Positions 62,657 through 64,000 of a stretch of DNA of 64,000 bases are shown in pieces (the stretch's first letter is position 1; each line of letters opens with the position of its first letter). The stretch is from an uncultured Lactobacillus sp. GTDB lineage: Bacteria > Bacillota > Bacilli > Lactobacillales > Lactobacillaceae. The notes under the pieces are model-generated. The model saw only the letters and a list, made by a program, of their open reading frames with translations, was not told the DNA's origin and ran no database searches. The DNA lies in the NCBI GenBank assembly GCA_937916845.1, contig CALFSK010000051.1, positions 16,497 through 80,496 of the forward strand, given 5' to 3'. The position numbers and the translations under genes are program-made.

Positions 62657-63867
62657 TAGGCTTCACCGCCCTTGGCACTCGCGGAGTCGGCGTCTTCGTC
62701 CTCCCCGTGGTGAATGTTGTTCGTTTCTTCATCTGCCTCTTCATCGCCCCAGAGCGCATCGTACACGATATCAACCAAGGTTGCCCGCGTCACGATTCCG
62801 ACTAGCCGGTGATTGTCATCAACAACGGGGATGTTTTTCAAACCCCGTTTCAAAATCCGCTCAACGGTATCACGAATCAACGAATTGGACTGAACATAGA
62901 ACAGGTCCTTCTTCATGATGTCACTGACACTGGTTGCGGAATTAAAGTTATAATCCACGTCTTCAATGCCAATCACACCTTTTAAGATGCCCGCTTCGTC
63001 AGTCACTAACAGTGAGTCAACCCGCTTATCATGCATCAACCGTAACGCATCGGTCAAAGACTTGCCCGGAGTCGTTGCGATTGGGTCTTTAAGCATCACT
63101 TGCCCAACGGTCGTGATACTTGGCCGGGCTTGAATCAACCGGTCTTTCCCAATCAAATTCTCAACGAATTCGTTAGCGGGATGGCGTAAAATACCGTCTG
63201 GCGTATCAACTTGCATGATTTCGCCACCGTCCATGATGACGATCCGCGTTGATAGCTTCAGCGCTTCATCCATATCATGGGTCACAAATACGAAGGTCTT
63301 ACCCAAACGTTCCTGTAAATCTTTGACCAAGTCTTGTAAGGCTTCACGCGTAATTGGGTCCAAAGCCCCAAAAGGTTCATCCATTAAAACTAAGTCTTGG
63401 TCCGCAGCTAACGCCCGAACAACCCCGATCCGTTGCTGTTGCCCACCGGATAACTGGGATGGATAGCGGTCTAAGTAATCTTCTGGTAATTCAACCAGCT
63501 TAATCATTTCTTTGGCCCGTTCATCCATCTTATCTTGTGGCCATTTAAGTAAACGCGGCACTAAGGTGATATTATCTCTAATCGTCATGTGTGGCATCAG
63601 CCCGATGTTTTGAATCACGTAGCCAATTTGGCGGCGTAATTTCACTGGGTCCATCTTACTGATATCTTCGCCATTTAACTTGATAGTGCCGGAAGTCTGA
63701 CTTAACATCCGATTGATCATCCGCATGGTCGTCGTTTTACCTGAACCAGAAGTCCCGATGAAACAAACAAACTCACCTTTTTCGATTTCCAGATTAAAAT
63801 CTTCAACGGCGACTTTGCCACCAGGATACGTCTTGTTCAAATGTTCCATTGTCAGAAACAACCTCAT
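62656..63867 (-). CDS. opuCA: Osmoprotectant ABC transporter ATPase with CBS domains
   Basis: A 403-residue ATP-binding subunit. It has Walker [15 protein letters not shown], signature [15 protein letters not shown] and Walker [13 protein letters not shown], then two CBS domains (about 255-375; [26 protein letters not shown]) of the kind that sense ionic strength or c-di-AMP in OpuA/OpuC systems, and an acidic tail. ATG 63867 gives the family-length N-terminus; ATG 63849 is possible and 63879 lacks a ribosome binding site. It is the first gene of the operon. Confidence 0.9.
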   Translation of the reverse strand: MRLFLTMEHLNKTYPGGKVAVEDFNLEIEKGEFVCFIGTSGSGKTTTMRMINRMLSQTSGTIKLNGEDISKMDPVKLRRQIGYVIQNIGLMPHMTIRDNITLVPRLLKWPQDKMDERAKEMIKLVELPEDYLDRYPSQLSGGQQQRIGVVRALAADQDLVLMDEPFGALDPITREALQDLVKDLQERLGKTFVFVTHDMDEALKLSTRIVIMDGGEIMQVDTPDGILRHPANEFVENLIGKDRLIQARPSITTVGQVMLKDPIATTPGKSLTDALRLMHDKRVDSLLVTDEAGILKGVIGIEDVDYNFNSATSVSDIMKKDLFYVQSNSLIRDTVERILKRGLKNIPVVDDNHRLVGIVTRATLVDIVYDALWGDEEADEETNNIHHGEDEDADSASAKGGEA

Positions 63868-63956
63868 CACTCCAATCATTTTTCTGCTTATTCAGTTCAC
63901 TTAATAAACTGTACCTTATTTAGCATAACGTATATTAAAAGTAAAGGCTCTAGAAT

Positions 63957-63994
63957 ATTGGGTGTTGATGGATTTCCATCAACACCCAGTTTTT
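63957..63994 (+). terminator. Hairpin at the window edge
   Basis: TGGGTGTTGATG (63959-63970) pairs perfectly with CATCAACACCCA (63977-63988), followed by GTTTTT. No plus-strand gene precedes it inside the window. Its core equals that of the terminator at 17436. Confidence 0.6.
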
Positions 63995-64000
63995 GTGTAA

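Overview
The window looks like chromosome of a lactic acid bacterium of the Lactiplantibacillus plantarum group. The signs are AGGAGG-type ribosome binding sites, a WxL/WxL-interacting surface pair, MucBP adhesins anchored by LPxTxE rather than LPxTG motifs, an LJ0536-type cinnamoyl esterase, and the low-GC Firmicute synteny rpoZ-coaBC-priA-fmt-rsmB-stp-pknB-rsgA-rpe-thiN / rpmB / asp23-fakA-recG-plsX-acpP-rnc-smc-ftsY-ylxM-ffh-rpsP-khpA-rimM-trmD-rplS. No rRNA, tRNA, CRISPR array, insertion sequence or prophage is visible.

Positions 1-29000 are accessory or metabolic. They hold a surface-protein pair (WxL-interacting protein plus WxL protein), a K+ channel, MenA-like prenyltransferase, lysA, a 4-oxalocrotonate-type tautomerase, a YitT protein, a C69 dipeptidase, a DXS-like thiamine enzyme, a cinnamoyl esterase, a small NAD(P) oxidoreductase and a Ser/Glu-rich lipoprotein. 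Two tandem paralogous adhesins of about 1040 residues follow, then a LysR regulator divergent from a three-domain flavin reductase, a decayed locus (24441-25360), an SPFH protein, and a transporter/M20 hydrolase pair.

Positions 29240-59730 are the conserved housekeeping block, almost all on the minus strand: ribosome maturation, SRP (ffh, ftsY, ylxM), chromosome condensation, phospholipid and fatty acid supply (plsX, acpP, fakA), PASTA kinase/phosphatase, restart helicase, CoA synthesis and guanylate kinase. Positions 59855-60260 hold a small plus-strand gene under a promoter with a perfect LexA-type box. Positions 60422-63867 are a four-gene OpuC-type osmoprotectant ABC transporter.

The most unusual signal is a set of intergenic, highly structured repeats of two kinds, here called A (about 160 bp, four-way-junction fold) and B (about 170 bp). 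A occurs at three places and B at five, often side by side in a fixed relative orientation and partly deleted. Stem sequences differ between copies while pairing is kept. Several sit at joints of the otherwise conserved housekeeping operons (fakA/recG, rnc/smc, ftsY/ylxM, khpA/rimM). I cannot name a family for them. Other points of interest are the SOS-box gene, a DXS homologue lacking both phosphate-binding arginines, a flavin reductase lacking the fumarate-binding arginine, and the matched promoters of the twin adhesins.
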